Shown here: positions 12,924-13,344 of the stretch, piece by piece
How the letters are laid out: every line of letters starts with the position of its first letter
Position numbering within the stretch: the stretch's first letter is position 1
Assembly: GCA_035695265.1 (NCBI GenBank)
Contig: DASSEM010000047.1
Span: forward strand, 1 to 13,344
Length of the DNA: 13,344 bases
Direction of reading: 5' to 3'
Origin: RHKX01 sp035695265
GTDB lineage: Bacteria; Actinomycetota; Thermoleophilia; Solirubrobacterales; 70-9
Translations under genes and position numbers: made by a program
Notes under the pieces: model-generated
What the model saw: only the letters and a program-made list of their open reading frames with translations
Databases searched by the model: none
Told to the model about the DNA's origin: nothing

Positions 12924-13344
12924 CTAAGAGGCGGCCCCACCACGCCCGCCCCGCTCGCGGCTGCGCTCGAGCCGCCAGCGGCGGATCCGCTCGTGGTCGC
13001 CGGACAGCAGGACCTCGGGCACCTCCCAGCCGCGGTAGGCGGCAGGACGGGTGTAGTGCGGGTACTCGGGATGGCCGTCGAGCGCGTCGCTGAACGATTC
13101 CTCGCGCGCGCTGTCCGCGTGGCCGAGGGCCCCCGGCAGCTTGCGCAGCACCGCATCGGCGACGACCATCGCGGCGAGCTCGCCGCCGGCGAGCACGTAA
13201 CGGCCGATCGAGACGGCGTCGGTCACCAGGTGCTCGCGGACGCGTTCGTCGATTCCCTCGTAGCGGCCGCAGAGCAGGGTCAGCTCCGGCTCGCCGGCGA
13301 GCTCGCCGGCGAGCTCCTCGTCGAACATCCGGCCGGAGGGCGTG
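12924..13344 (-). CDS. trmD: tRNA (guanine-N1)-methyltransferase TrmD, N-terminus beyond window
   Basis: TrmD methylates G37 of tRNAs with S-adenosylmethionine and prevents frameshifting. The last 139 codons are visible and the gene continues off the right edge. TPSGRMF leads into LTLLCGRYEGIDERV and SIGRYVLAGGELAAMV, the trefoil-knot SAM site. The usual IGDYVL aspartate is Arg here, and GGE is intact. PGALGHADSAREESF, YPHYTRP and EVPEVLLSGDHERIRRWR are the C-terminal domain signatures. The loop before YPHYTRP is a few residues longer than in Escherichia coli (DALDGHPE), and the C-terminus stops soon after RRWRLERSRER, lacking the last helix of longer homologues. A tandem pair of 12-base units encodes ELAGELAG in a surface loop. 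Its neighbours are as expected: rplS follows. Confidence 0.95.
   Translation of the reverse strand, partial: TPSGRMFDEELAGELAGEPELTLLCGRYEGIDERVREHLVTDAVSIGRYVLAGGELAAMVVADAVLRKLPGALGHADSAREESFSDALDGHPEYPHYTRPAAYRGWEVPEVLLSGDHERIRRWRLERSRERGGRGGAAS
13291..13314. repeat. Two 12-base tandem units inside trmD
   Basis: TCGCCGGCGAGC occurs twice in direct succession, encoding Glu-Leu-Ala-Gly twice on the minus strand. It keeps the frame and sits between the substrate-binding TPSGR and LTLLCGRYEG segments, where length varies among homologues. Probably a simple slippage duplication. Confidence 0.7.

Overview
This is a very GC-rich window in which third codon positions are almost always G or C, and gene density is high with many overlapping start and stop codons. 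The gene order trmD-rplS-lepB-rnhB-(yraN)-comM-dprA is the conserved translation/secretion/competence block of Actinobacteriota. The long acidic tail on ribosomal protein L19 and the style of the accessory genes make me favour Thermoleophilia (Solirubrobacterales-like). That placement is an inference from memory of gene order and style, not a measurement.

Layout, right to left because most genes lie on the minus strand. trmD (N-terminus beyond the right edge), rplS, lepB, rnhB and a SnoaL-like gene form one minus-strand run (13344 to 10325). yraN lies on the plus strand inside this otherwise co-directional block, with a 196-base divergent gap separating it from comM. comM, dprA, thiD, a small gene whose product ends in Pro-Pro-Ala-Val-Gly-Gly, a membrane-anchored protein of unknown function and ilvD form a second minus-strand run (9756 to 3731), with junctions of only -4 to +38 bases. 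The left third mixes strands: a small zinc-ribbon protein (+), a degenerate metallo-beta-lactamase-like protein (-), an alpha/beta hydrolase (+), then an ATGA-coupled pair on the minus strand, a PlsC/MGAT-like acyltransferase and an atypical NAD-dependent epimerase that runs off the left edge.

Functionally, trmD/rplS serve translation, lepB protein export, rnhB removal of RNA from DNA, comM/dprA (and probably yraN) handling of incoming single-stranded DNA in transformation, thiD thiamine synthesis and ilvD branched-chain amino acid synthesis. The acyltransferase/epimerase pair probably acts on envelope lipids or glycolipids.

Most of the window is housekeeping. The least ordinary items are: (1) the 80-residue protein with a MoaD/ThiS-like diglycine tail, wedged between thiD and an ATGA-coupled membrane-anchored partner, a candidate uncharacterised ubiquitin-like (beta-grasp) pair; (2) an apparent ATT start codon on the SnoaL-like gene behind an excellent Shine-Dalgarno sequence; (3) an acidic tail that doubles the length of L19; (4) inversion of yraN inside a conserved block, next to nested inverted repeats; and (5) a metallo-beta-lactamase-like protein that has lost most metal ligands. 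I see no mobile element, CRISPR array, rRNA or tRNA.
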